A DNA stretch of 64,000 nt, from contig JBBRQN010000001.1 of assembly GCA_038226305.1 (NCBI GenBank), positions 62,001 to 126,000 on the forward strand, written 5' to 3'. Position numbers and translations under genes: made by a program. A model generated the notes under the pieces. That model made no database searches. It saw nothing but the letters and a program-made list of their open reading frames with translations, and was not told where the DNA came from. This document shows, in pieces, positions 33,970 to 49,381 of this stretch (position 1 is the stretch's first letter; each line of letters starts with the position of its first letter). Source of the DNA: JASLDZ01 sp038226305 (GTDB taxonomy: Bacteria > Pseudomonadota > Alphaproteobacteria > Caulobacterales > Caulobacteraceae).

Positions 33970-35001
33970 GTGACCGGGGGAAGGACCGTCACCGTGGTGG
34001 GGGGAGGGGTCATCGGCCTATCCTGCGCCATCCATCTGGCGGACGCAGGCGCACGGGTGCGACTGGTCGAGGCGCAGGGACCAGCGCCCCGCAACGCGTC
34101 GTCCGTCGCAGCTGGCATGCTGGCGCCTGCGAGCGAGGCGCTGGCCGACGACCTCTCAGCCGATGACTTCAAGACGCTCCTCGATGCGCGGGATCGCTGG
34201 GTGCCGTTTGCGCAGCGGTTGCCCGGCCTGATCGTCCATCGCGACGGGGCGGACCTGCACAGCGCCAGCCCCGAAGCTCACGACAGGAGTGTACGCCTGC
34301 TGCGGGAGAGGGGGATAGATTTCGACGACAACGGTCCGCAAGCACCCCTGCATCTGCCGCAGGACTGGCGGATCGACGTGGCCGGAGCCCTCGAAGCCTT
34401 CCGGCTTGCTCTGAATCTGCGTGACGTAGAGCGGGTGTCTGGGCTCGTTCACGGGGATGCCGAGGGCAAGCTTACGGTGGAGGGCGTGCCCCTCGGCGGC
34501 GAGGCCGTGGTGATCGCGGCGGGCTTCGCGTCGGCCGCGTTGGCGGCGGCGGTCCCGGAACTCGCCCGTCTGAGCGCCATCAAGGGGCAGATCGTGCACT
34601 TTGCCGGCCCCTCGCCTGACCGCTGCACCCAACGCGCGCATGGCCGCTATGTCGTGCCGCAGGCCGAGGGCGCCCGCGCCGGGGGCACGATGGAACCTGG
34701 CCTCAGCGACACGGGGATCGACCCGGCCATCGCCGCGGACCTGCAGGCGTCTGCGCTGGCCATGATGCCCGACCTGCACGGCATGGTCGCCACCCCCCAT
34801 GCCGGAGTGCGCGCCGCGACGCCGGACGGCTGGCCGCTGGTGGGCCCGTCGCAGGCTCCGGGCGTGCTCCTGGCGACGGGGGTTCGCCGCAACGGCTGGC
34901 TTCTGGCCCCTTTGATCGGCGAGATGATCGCCGCGCTGTGGAGCGGTCGCGACACCGGGCGGTGCGCACCCCTGTTCCATCCGGGGCGCTTCAACCGCTA
35001 A
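33970..35001 (+). CDS. FAD-dependent amine oxidase, glycine oxidase (ThiO)-like
   Basis: The product is 343 residues with a GTG start. The Rossmann dinucleotide motif is VTVVGGGVIGLSCAIHLADAGA (in part), followed by the DAO-family features SSVAAGMLAP and a C-terminal ATGVRRNGWLLAPLIGEM. The length and the GML-AP segment fit ThiO, which oxidises glycine to the imine used in thiazole synthesis. No thiS, thiG or thiE is next to it, so other small amine oxidases remain possible. A thiamine riboswitch is not evident upstream. Confidence 0.75.
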   Translation: MTGGRTVTVVGGGVIGLSCAIHLADAGARVRLVEAQGPAPRNASSVAAGMLAPASEALADDLSADDFKTLLDARDRWVPFAQRLPGLIVHRDGADLHSASPEAHDRSVRLLRERGIDFDDNGPQAPLHLPQDWRIDVAGALEAFRLALNLRDVERVSGLVHGDAEGKLTVEGVPLGGEAVVIAAGFASAALAAAVPELARLSAIKGQIVHFAGPSPDRCTQRAHGRYVVPQAEGARAGGTMEPGLSDTGIDPAIAADLQASALAMMPDLHGMVATPHAGVRAATPDGWPLVGPSQAPGVLLATGVRRNGWLLAPLIGEMIAALWSGRDTGRCAPLFHPGRFNR

Positions 35002-35037
35002 GAGGGGCGCTTCAAGGCCTCCCGGTTCGGAGGCGCG

Positions 35038-36222
35038 ATGAGGGTTCAGCGCATGTCGGCCTTTTGGCTCTCGGACGAGCAGGAAGCCATCCGCGATGCG
35101 GTGCAGAAGATCTGCGCCCGCTTCGACGACGAGTACTGGCGCGATACCGATGCCACGGGCGTGTTCCCCGAAGCCTTCGTGCAGGCGATGGCGGAGGGCG
35201 GCTGGCTGGGCGTGGCCATGCCGGAGAGCGTCGGCGGGGCAGGTCTGGGGCTGACCGAGGCCTCCATTGTCATGCAGGCGGTGGCGCAGTCGGGGGCGGG
35301 CTTCTCCGGTGCCTCGGCGATCCACCTGAACATCTTCGGGCCCATGCCCATCGTGAAGTTCGGCACGCCGGAGCAGAAGGACAAGTTCCTGCCGCGCATC
35401 ATCGAGGGCGAGGACAAGATGTGCTTCGCGGTGACCGAGCCGAACTCGGGCCTCGACACCTCGAGCCTCGAGACCCGGGCCGAGCGCACCAACGAAGGCT
35501 ACCGGATCAATGGCCGCAAGATCTGGACGACCTCGGCCCAGCGGGCGAACAAGATCCTGATCATCGCCCGCACCACGCCGAAGGCTGAGGCGAAGAAGCC
35601 CACCGACGGCCTGAGCCTGTTCTACGCCGACTTCGACCGCACGAGCATCGATGCGAAGCCGATCCCCAAGATGGGCCGTCGCGCCGTGGAGTGTAACACC
35701 CTCTTCATCGACGACCTGCATGTGCCCGCCGATGCCCTGATCGGAGAGGAGGGGCAGGGGTTCAAGTACCTGCTGCAGGGGCTGAACCCAGAGCGCGTGC
35801 TGTTCGCGGTGGAGGCCATCGGCCTGGGCCGCATCGCCATCGCCAAGGCGGCGCAGTACGCCAAGGAGCGGGTGGTGTTCGGTCGCCCCATCGGTCAGAA
35901 CCAGGGCATCCAGCACCCCCTCGCCAAGGCCTGGGCCGAGCTGGAGGCGGCAAACCTGATGGCCTACAAGGCCGCTGCGCTCTACGACGCCGGCAAGGAA
36001 TGCGGGGCCGAGGCCAACGCCTCCAAATACCTCGGCGCCGAAGCAGGGTTCTCGGCCTGCGAGGCCAGCGTCCTGGCGCACGGCGGCATGGGCTACGCCC
36101 GGGAATACGACGTGGAGCGCTACTTCCGCGAAGCCATGATCGCTCGCATCGCCCCGGTGAGCCGCGAGATGATCCTGAACTTCATCGCCGAGCGCGTGCT
36201 GGGCCTGCCGAAGAGTTACTGA
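35038..36222 (+). CDS. acyl-CoA dehydrogenase
   Basis: An FAD flavoenzyme that introduces the alpha-beta double bond in acyl-CoA. The product is 394 residues; ATG 35038 has GGAGG 5 bases upstream, although ATG 35053 (MSAFWLS) is also possible. Family motifs: MCFAVTEPNSGLDTSSLETRAER (in part), the flavin-binding segment YRINGRKIWTTSAQ, VFGRPIGQNQGIQHPLA and the C-terminal LAHGGMGYAREYDVERYFREA (in part). The usual catalytic Glu position near GYAREY cannot be assigned with certainty, so the chain-length class is open. It lies between a small oxidase gene and rplJ. Confidence 0.92.
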   Translation: MRVQRMSAFWLSDEQEAIRDAVQKICARFDDEYWRDTDATGVFPEAFVQAMAEGGWLGVAMPESVGGAGLGLTEASIVMQAVAQSGAGFSGASAIHLNIFGPMPIVKFGTPEQKDKFLPRIIEGEDKMCFAVTEPNSGLDTSSLETRAERTNEGYRINGRKIWTTSAQRANKILIIARTTPKAEAKKPTDGLSLFYADFDRTSIDAKPIPKMGRRAVECNTLFIDDLHVPADALIGEEGQGFKYLLQGLNPERVLFAVEAIGLGRIAIAKAAQYAKERVVFGRPIGQNQGIQHPLAKAWAELEAANLMAYKAAALYDAGKECGAEANASKYLGAEAGFSACEASVLAHGGMGYAREYDVERYFREAMIARIAPVSREMILNFIAERVLGLPKSY

Positions 36223-36239
36223 CGGCTGGCGCTTGCCCT

Positions 36240-36501
36240 TCGCCAGCTCTTCCTGTAAGCGCACCGCCTTCCTTGACGCAACGGGTTCGCCCGCGGCGGC
36301 AAGACCTGTCCGAGAACCGCGGGGCCCCCGACCGGGAGCCTTAATCATCGTGGGGAGACGGGGATCACCGCGAAACTTCCTCTCCTCGGCCGCCCTGCGG
36401 CGCGGGCGGATGGGCGTGATGCGGCTCTCCTTCACCGTGCAGGACGATCCACCGGCGTGCGGGCCCTTCCGTGCGCCGTCCACCCGTACACGGAGACCGC
36501 A
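36240..36501 (+). promoter_or_regulatory. rplJ leader and promoter region (possible L10-binding leader)
   Basis: About 260 bases precede rplJ. A TTGACG hexamer at 36273 is a good -35 box, but a matching -10 is not clear. The rest is GC-rich with several complementary segments. In bacteria this leader normally folds into the site bound by the L10(L12)4 complex, which represses its own mRNA. The length and position fit, but I could not identify the kink-turn with confidence. Confidence 0.35.
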
Positions 36502-37014
36502 ATGGACCGCGCACAGAAGCAGGAGACCGTCGAGGCCCTCAAGGGCGTCTTCGCAAGCTCCGGCGCCGTGGTCGTGACCCACTACATGGGTCTCACCGTT
36601 GCGGAGTTGACCGATCTGCGAGGCAAGCTGCGTTCGCAGGGCGCCTCGCTGCAGATCGTGAAGAACACCCTGGCCATCAAGGCCATGCCGGACGCCAAGG
36701 ACAACGCCATCGCGCTGTTCAAGGGCCCGGTGGCCATCGCCTACGCCCCCGATCCGGTCTCCGCCGCCAAGGTTGTGACCGACTACGCCAAGACCTCCGA
36801 GAAGTTCTCGGTGGTGGGCGCGATGATGGGCGAGGCGATCCTGGACGTGAAGGGCGTGTCGGCTCTGGCCGTGCTGCCCTCGCTCGACCAGATCCGCAGC
36901 CAGCTGATCGGCCTCCTGAACGCGCCCGCGACCAAGATCGCTGGTGTGGTTCAGGCGCCCGCCGCCCAGCTCGCCCGGGTGTTCAACGCCTATGCCACCA
37001 AGGAAGCGGCCTGA
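36502..37014 (+). CDS. rplJ: 50S ribosomal protein L10
   Basis: Base of the ribosomal stalk that carries L7/L12 dimers. ATG 36502 (MDRAQKQETVEALKGVF) with GGAGA upstream gives 170 residues; the frame is open 15 codons further but without L10-like sequence. Typical segments are VVVTHYMGLTVAELTDLRGKL (in part), LQIVKNTLAIKA and NAPATKIAGVVQAPAAQLARVFNAY (in part). rplK and rplA do not precede it; instead there is an acyl-CoA dehydrogenase gene. rplL follows after 72 bases. Confidence 0.97.
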   Translation: MDRAQKQETVEALKGVFASSGAVVVTHYMGLTVAELTDLRGKLRSQGASLQIVKNTLAIKAMPDAKDNAIALFKGPVAIAYAPDPVSAAKVVTDYAKTSEKFSVVGAMMGEAILDVKGVSALAVLPSLDQIRSQLIGLLNAPATKIAGVVQAPAAQLARVFNAYATKEAA

Positions 37015-37086
37015 TCGCCGCCTTCTGATCGTTCGACTTCGCAAGACCTCAAACCTCATCCCCTTTAGCCCGTAAGGAATAGCCAC

Positions 37087-37476
37087 ATGGCCGCCGACCT
37101 TTCCAAGATCGTGGACGAACTCTCCACCCTGACCGTTCTCGAAGCCGCTGAACTCTCCAAGCTCCTCGAAGAGAAGTGGGGCGTCTCCGCCGCCGCTCCG
37201 ATGGCGATGGCCATGCCCGCCGGTGGCGGCGCCGCCGCCCCCGCCGAAGTGGCCGAGGAGCAGACCGAGTTCACCGTCGTGCTCACCTCGGGTGGCGACA
37301 AGAAGATCAACGTCATCAAGGAAGTGCGCGGCATCCGCTCGGACCTCGGCCTGAAGGAAGCCAAGGACCTCGTGGAAGCCGCCCCGGCCAACGTGCTGGA
37401 GAACGTCTCCAAGCAGGTCGCCGAAGAAGCCAAGAAGAAGCTGGAAGAAGCCGGCGCCAAGGTCGACATCAAGTAA
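37087..37476 (+). CDS. rplL: 50S ribosomal protein L7/L12
   Basis: The product is 129 residues. It has the N-terminal dimerisation helices (LSKIVDELSTLTVLEAAELSKLLEEKWGV in part), the Ala-rich hinge, and the C-terminal factor-binding domain (KKINVIKEVRGI, GLKEAKDLVEAAP). AAGGA lies 9 bases before the ATG. A strong terminator follows after 29 bases, so rplJL forms its own transcription unit, separated from rpoB by two unrelated genes. Confidence 0.97.
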   Translation: MAADLSKIVDELSTLTVLEAAELSKLLEEKWGVSAAAPMAMAMPAGGGAAAPAEVAEEQTEFTVVLTSGGDKKINVIKEVRGIRSDLGLKEAKDLVEAAPANVLENVSKQVAEEAKKKLEEAGAKVDIK

Positions 37477-37505
37477 GACAGCTCCCCACCAGGAGCCATC
37501 TGAAC

Positions 37506-37542
37506 GAGCCCCGGGGGAGCGATCCTCCGGGGCTTTTTCTTT
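37506..37542 (+). terminator. rho-independent terminator after rplL
   Basis: GAGCCCCGGGGGA, loop GCGA, then TCCTCCGGGGCTTTTTCTTT: a strong GC-rich stem with a GNRA-type tetraloop and a clear T tract. It is 29 bases after the rplL stop. Its core GGAGCGATCC recurs in the hairpins behind rpoC and glnA. Confidence 0.92.
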
Positions 37543-37595
37543 GCCGCCCCGCCCGCCGCGTGCGATTTTCACGCCGCGCGAAGCGGAGACACCCC

Positions 37596-38207
37596 ATGCC
37601 TACCCAGACGCCCGGCCTCATCGTCGGCCTTATGGCCGCAGCCCTCCTCACCGCCAGCGCCGCCCAGGCGCAGGACCCCGAGCGCACCGCGAAGGAGGTG
37701 GCGGCCGACGCCTCCCACGCCACCGACATGGCGATGGCCGCCTTCGCCGAGGGCTGCGCCCCGCACCTCGACCACCCGCAGACCATCCGCATGTCCATGG
37801 GCGACGTGGGCCTGAAGGCCGCGCCCGACGTGGTGGCCCTCCAGCTGCCCCACGGGGCCGACGACGTGGTCTGGGTGCTGCCCCACCCCGGCGTGGGCGT
37901 CGCCGCGGTGTGGGACATGGGCGGCGCCGCCTGCAGCGTGCACCTGCAGAAGGGCGACATGGACACCCTGAAGAAGGCCTTCACCGCCCTTCTGGAGAAC
38001 ACCCGCAAGGAGGGCGTGACCGTGCAGGCCATCGCCCCCGCGCCCGCCGCCTCCGCCGAGGTGCTGGCCTTCGAGGTGCGCGCCGCCGCCCCTTCGCCGC
38101 TCGCAGGCGTGCGCCGCTATGCCCTGACCATCGACACCTCCCCCGCGCCGAAGGTTCAGGCGGTGCTCAGCGCCCGGCTGGTTTCGGGCAGGGCCGGCAA
38201 GCCTTGA
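37596..38207 (+). CDS. secreted protein of unknown function
   Basis: The product is 203 residues from ATG 37596, with GGAG 9 bases upstream; the frame is open back into rplL but that is out of phase with rplL and not coding. A Sec signal peptide ends ASAAQA near residue 25. The mature part contains EGCAPHLDHP and GGAACSVHLQKGD, whose two cysteines may pair. No known domain is recognised. The last 52 bases overlap the end of the convergent gene at 38156-38962. Confidence 0.6.
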   Translation: MPTQTPGLIVGLMAAALLTASAAQAQDPERTAKEVAADASHATDMAMAAFAEGCAPHLDHPQTIRMSMGDVGLKAAPDVVALQLPHGADDVVWVLPHPGVGVAAVWDMGGAACSVHLQKGDMDTLKKAFTALLENTRKEGVTVQAIAPAPAASAEVLAFEVRAAAPSPLAGVRRYALTIDTSPAPKVQAVLSARLVSGRAGKP

Positions 38208-38962
38208 GCCGGGCCGCCTTCGAATAGGCGGGTGACCTCGATCCAGGCGTCGTGGACGTCCGGGTGCATCGCGCCCTCCGGCCGGTTCAGCCGTGCCCAG
38301 AGTGCCGCGGGGATGCGCGAGTCCGGGGAGTCCGGTGGCAGTGCCTCACCCGCGCAGCGGGGGAGGGCGACCATCGCGGAGGATGGAGGGGGCGAGCCGT
38401 GGACTGCCGTTTCAGAACGGGTGTCGGTGGACGAACGGCCGACGTCGCGTGGCAGCTCTCCCCCTCCGACCGCTTCCCGGCCACCTCCCCCGCTATTCGG
38501 GGGAGACCTTGAGATCTGAGCGTCCGGCTGCGTCCTCGCGAGCACGCCGGACCAGGTCGCGGCCCCTTGCGTCTCCTGCACCGCCAGCTTTCGCAGGGTC
38601 GCTGCGAGTCTCGCCCAGCCCTGCGCTTCCGTGCGGCGGTTCATCAGGATCGCGCGGTGCATGCGCGCCCAGGCGAGGCGCTGCATCTCGAAAGCTGAAG
38701 GCGGGGCCTCCTGCAGCAGCGCTTCGATGGCGGCGTCTTCTGCGGCTTCATCATAGGCGGGCGCTGGCGAGCGGCGGGGCTGATCCCGCCTGAGCCAGCC
38801 TTCGTCCCGGGCGCGTTCATAGAAGCGGGAACGGGAGAGGCCGTGGCGTTCGCACACCACGTCTGCCGTCTCGCCGGCCTTGTAGTCGTCGCGCGCCCAT
38901 TCCCACAGGTCGCTCTGCCGGGGCTGGCCCGGCTCCCGGTCGAGGTCTTCGAAGACAGACAT
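38156..38962 (-). CDS. helix-turn-helix-like protein of unknown function carrying a repeat-derived segment
   Basis: The product is 268 residues. The N-terminal 60 residues (LWEWARDDYKAGETADVVC, ERHGLSRSRFYERARDEGW) look like a helix-turn-helix DNA-binding fold of the kind seen in small terminase subunits and transposase-like proteins. A second helical part follows (about 68-130). Residues of about 153-206, Gly/Pro/Ser-rich, are encoded by an inverted-repeat DNA unit (38345-38505) and look unlike the rest. The final segment, ALWARLNRPEGAMHPDVHDAW, is again protein-like and in the same frame. The role is unknown. It overlaps the end of the secreted-protein gene. Confidence 0.55.
   Translation of the reverse strand: MSVFEDLDREPGQPRQSDLWEWARDDYKAGETADVVCERHGLSRSRFYERARDEGWLRRDQPRRSPAPAYDEAAEDAAIEALLQEAPPSAFEMQRLAWARMHRAILMNRRTEAQGWARLAATLRKLAVQETQGAATWSGVLARTQPDAQISRSPPNSGGGGREAVGGGELPRDVGRSSTDTRSETAVHGSPPPSSAMVALPRCAGEALPPDSPDSRIPAALWARLNRPEGAMHPDVHDAWIEVTRLFEGGPAQGLPALPETSRALSTA
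38345..38505. repeat. inverted-repeat element (about 161 bp) inside a coding region
   Basis: The two ends, each about 50 bases, are imperfect reverse complements: the left arm has CTCACCCGCGCAGCGGGGGAGG and the right arm, read on the minus strand, has CTCCCCCGAATAGCGGGGGAGG (both 22 bases; compare positions 38345-38366 and 38505-38484). Each arm is itself a small hairpin; the right one, CTCCCCCG-CTATT-CGGGGGAG, is perfect. Both arms also share a GGAGGGGG-GAGC block further in. The structure is that of a small non-autonomous or palindromic repeat. It lies wholly inside the leftward gene and keeps its frame. Confidence 0.6.
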
Positions 38963-39293
38963 GGCGTAGAGCTCCGCGGGTCAAACCGGAGAGCGTGCGC
39001 CCACCAAAGAGGGAGGAGGAAAGATTGCCGACTTTCCCCTTTTCATTCCCCGTTTCCTCCCCTATCTAGCTTCCTCCACACAAACCGATTCGCATCGACG
39101 TGCTCTGCGCGCGCGGATGTCTGAGGCCAAATTCAGCCCCGAGGCCGGTCCCTTGCCCTGGACCGTTGCGAAGGGGCGCTTGCGCGTGTGGCGCGGGCGA
39201 CCAAGGCGTGCGGCGCGGCTGAACAAGCCAAGTCGAGGGCGGCGCTCTCAAAGCTGATCTAGCCGCGCGCATCTTGGCGCGCACAGGAGCCTC
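38963..39293. other. 331-base intergenic region upstream of rpoB
   Basis: The region separates the divergent unknown gene and rpoB. It holds a purine-rich run followed by pyrimidine-rich runs (39010-39062) that could fold as GGAAAG/CTTTCC or GGAGGAAA/TTTCCTCC. Closer to rpoB is the small inverted repeat GCGCGC-ATCTTG-GCGCGC (about 39264-39282), and AGGAG precedes the ATG. The rpoB promoter should lie here, because a terminator closes rplJL upstream, but I cannot point to clear -35 and -10 boxes. Confidence 0.4.
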
Positions 39294-43421
<4,128 letters not shown>

Positions 43422-43514
43422 CTCTGGCGACGCTCGCTCCGATACAGCGAGGGGAGGGGCCGTCAGCTCCTCCCCATCCGCTCATTTTTTACTGACGACC
43501 AACTGGGAACTCTC

Positions 43515-47732
<4,218 letters not shown>

Positions 47733-47738
47733 TCCGAA

Positions 47739-47764
47739 CCGGCGGGGGCACAAACCCCCGCCGG
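47739..47764 (+). terminator. first hairpin after rpoC
   Basis: A perfect 10-bp stem, CCGGCGGGGG/CCCCCGCCGG, with the loop CACAAA, 6 bases after the rpoC stop. No T tract follows. It is likely an mRNA 3' end-stabilising or rho-assisting hairpin working with the second one 16 bases on. Confidence 0.75.
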
Positions 47765-47780
47765 CACCTGAAACTGCGCG

Positions 47781-47810
47781 GCGGCCGGGGGAGCGATCCC
47801 CCGGCCGCTT
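47781..47810 (+). terminator. second hairpin after rpoC, GCGA loop
   Basis: A perfect 12-bp stem, GCGGCCGGGGGA/TCCCCCGGCCGC, around a GCGA tetraloop, followed by TTGCGTTC. The stem is very stable but the T tract is weak. The same GGAGCGATCC core is found in the hairpins behind rplL and glnA. Confidence 0.8.
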
Positions 47811-47844
47811 GCGTTCGGGCGTGCCCCTCGTGGACACTGGGGCC

Positions 47845-48504
47845 ATGACGCTGACCCTCTACGCCCATCCCTTTTCGTCCTACTGCCAGAAGGTGCTGAT
47901 CGCGCTGTATGAGAACGCGACGCCCTTCGCCTATCGCAAGCTGGAGGCGGACGATCCGCAGGCGATGGTGGAGCTGCAGGGCTTCTGGCCGCTGAAGAAG
48001 TTCCCCCTACTGCGCGACGGCGACACGACGGTGATCGAGGCCACCAGCATCATCGAGCATCTGCAGGCCTTCCACCCCGGCCCGGCGCCCATGCTGCCCG
48101 CCGACGCGAGGGCGGCCGTGGAGGTGCGCATGCTCGACCGGGTGTTCGACAACTACGTGATGACGCCCATGCAGGTGCCCGTGGCCGATTCCATGCGCCC
48201 TCCCGACCAGCGCGACCCCTTGGGCGTGGCCAAGGCGCGGGCCGATCTCGATGCCATCTACGCCTGGCTGGACGCGCGCATGGCCGGCCGCGAATGGGCG
48301 GTGGGCGAGGCGTTCAGCCTGGCCGACTGCGCGGCGGCGCCCTCGCTGTTCTATGCCGACTGGGCGCACCCGATCCCCGATCAACTGAGCGCCCTGAAGG
48401 CCTATCGCGCCCGCCTGCTCGCGCGCCCCTCGTTCGCCCGGGCGGTGGAGGAGGCGCGGCCGTTCCGCTCCTATTTCCCGCTCGGAGCGCCGGACCGCGA
48501 CTGA
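47845..48504 (+). CDS. glutathione S-transferase family protein
   Basis: The product is 219 residues from ATG 47845; the frame is open 12 codons further upstream into the rpoC hairpin but those codons look noncoding. The N-terminal thioredoxin-like domain has TLYAHPFSSYCQKVLIALYE, FPLLRDGDTTVIEATSIIEHL (in part), where the cis-Pro and the Glu-Ala-Thr segment bind glutathione. The C-terminal helical domain has GEAFSLADCAAAPSLFYADW. It is cytoplasmic. Substrate and class are not clear. Confidence 0.9.
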   Translation: MTLTLYAHPFSSYCQKVLIALYENATPFAYRKLEADDPQAMVELQGFWPLKKFPLLRDGDTTVIEATSIIEHLQAFHPGPAPMLPADARAAVEVRMLDRVFDNYVMTPMQVPVADSMRPPDQRDPLGVAKARADLDAIYAWLDARMAGREWAVGEAFSLADCAAAPSLFYADWAHPIPDQLSALKAYRARLLARPSFARAVEEARPFRSYFPLGAPDRD

Positions 48505-48513
48505 CGGCCGCTC

Positions 48514-49290
48514 TCAGGGCGGTGCCGGATCGACGCCGGGGAGGCGGATCGGGCAGGGCGGAAAGCCGATCTGCTTGCCAGCCGCGGCGTTGGTCTCCTT
48601 CGCGCCGGGGCCGAACTTGAGCTTGCAGGCGTAGCCCACGTTCACGTCGATGCCGTGGGACTTCATGGCGGCGATGCCTCGGGCCAGCTGCTTGTCGTTC
48701 AGCGTCTTGAAGGCGGCATAGCGCTGGTCTTCCCGGTGCTGGATCACCGCGTCGTAATAGGCGCGCTTGGCGTTGGGCAGGGTGTCGATCCTGGGCAGGT
48801 CAGCGCCCCGGGCGTCGGCGAGCCGTCTGTCGCAGGCGGCCCGTTCGGCTTCGCTCAGGCGCAGGAAACCGCTGTGCCCGCAGGCCAGGGCCGCCCGCAA
48901 AGCCGCCTGCGCCCGGGCGTTTTCGCCGGGGGTCGCGCCCGCGTCGGTCGCCGGACCCGCAGCCGCGACCGCGCTCGCAGCGGAGGGAGGCGCGGGGCTC
49001 GGGTCGGCCACAGCGGGCAGGCGCTGCACCGGTGCGGGCGCTGAGGGCTCGCGGCTGGCGGCGGCGTGCGGCCGAAGCGCGCCGATGGGGCCCACGCTGC
49101 GGGACCGTCGGGCCGAGGCCGCACGATCCGGGCGCAGCAGCGCGAGGGCGATGTCCGTCCGCTGGCGTACCGTGGGCGGGTCGCGGTGCCTCGCCTCGAC
49201 CACGAGCACGGCGAAGACCAGGCCGTGGGCCGCGACCACGCAGGCGACCGTGGTGGCCGCCCTCGCCCTCGCCCCCCCGCGCCGCCCCAT
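48514..49290 (-). CDS. membrane-anchored protein with conserved C-x-H-x2-FLRL motif (tandem paralog B)
   Basis: The product is 258 residues. One N-terminal membrane helix (about 12-32, TVACVVAAHGLVFAVLVV) puts the rest in the periplasm. An Ala/Pro/Ser-rich linker of about 90 residues follows. The C-terminal 120 residues are compact and contain CGHSGFLRLSEAERAACDRRL, then KRAYYDAVIQHREDQRYAA, and two more cysteines (YACKLKFG, PPCPIRLP). This motif block is shared with the neighbouring gene at 49382-50152, so the two are paralogs. The layout resembles TonB, but there is no TonB domain. Family unknown. Confidence 0.65.
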   Translation of the reverse strand: MGRRGGARARAATTVACVVAAHGLVFAVLVVEARHRDPPTVRQRTDIALALLRPDRAASARRSRSVGPIGALRPHAAASREPSAPAPVQRLPAVADPSPAPPSAASAVAAAGPATDAGATPGENARAQAALRAALACGHSGFLRLSEAERAACDRRLADARGADLPRIDTLPNAKRAYYDAVIQHREDQRYAAFKTLNDKQLARGIAAMKSHGIDVNVGYACKLKFGPGAKETNAAAGKQIGFPPCPIRLPGVDPAPP

Positions 49291-49381
49291 CCACCGCCCC
49301 CCGCCGAGGCGTTGAGTGTGACGGCCCGCCCGTGGCGCAAGCGTGGCCGCGATACGGCGCTCCGGCGGCTACTTCAGCGGG

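Noticed and set aside
36273..36305. TTGACG ... GCAAGAC as a promoter for rplJ
   Set aside because: The gap between the boxes is about 20 bases, too long for the main sigma factor. Only the -35 half is convincing, so I gave the region and not a promoter.
34156..37572. An 1138-codon frame antisense to the oxidase, acyl-CoA dehydrogenase and ribosomal genes
   Set aside because: It crosses four well-supported genes and their spacers; this is a GC-bias artefact.
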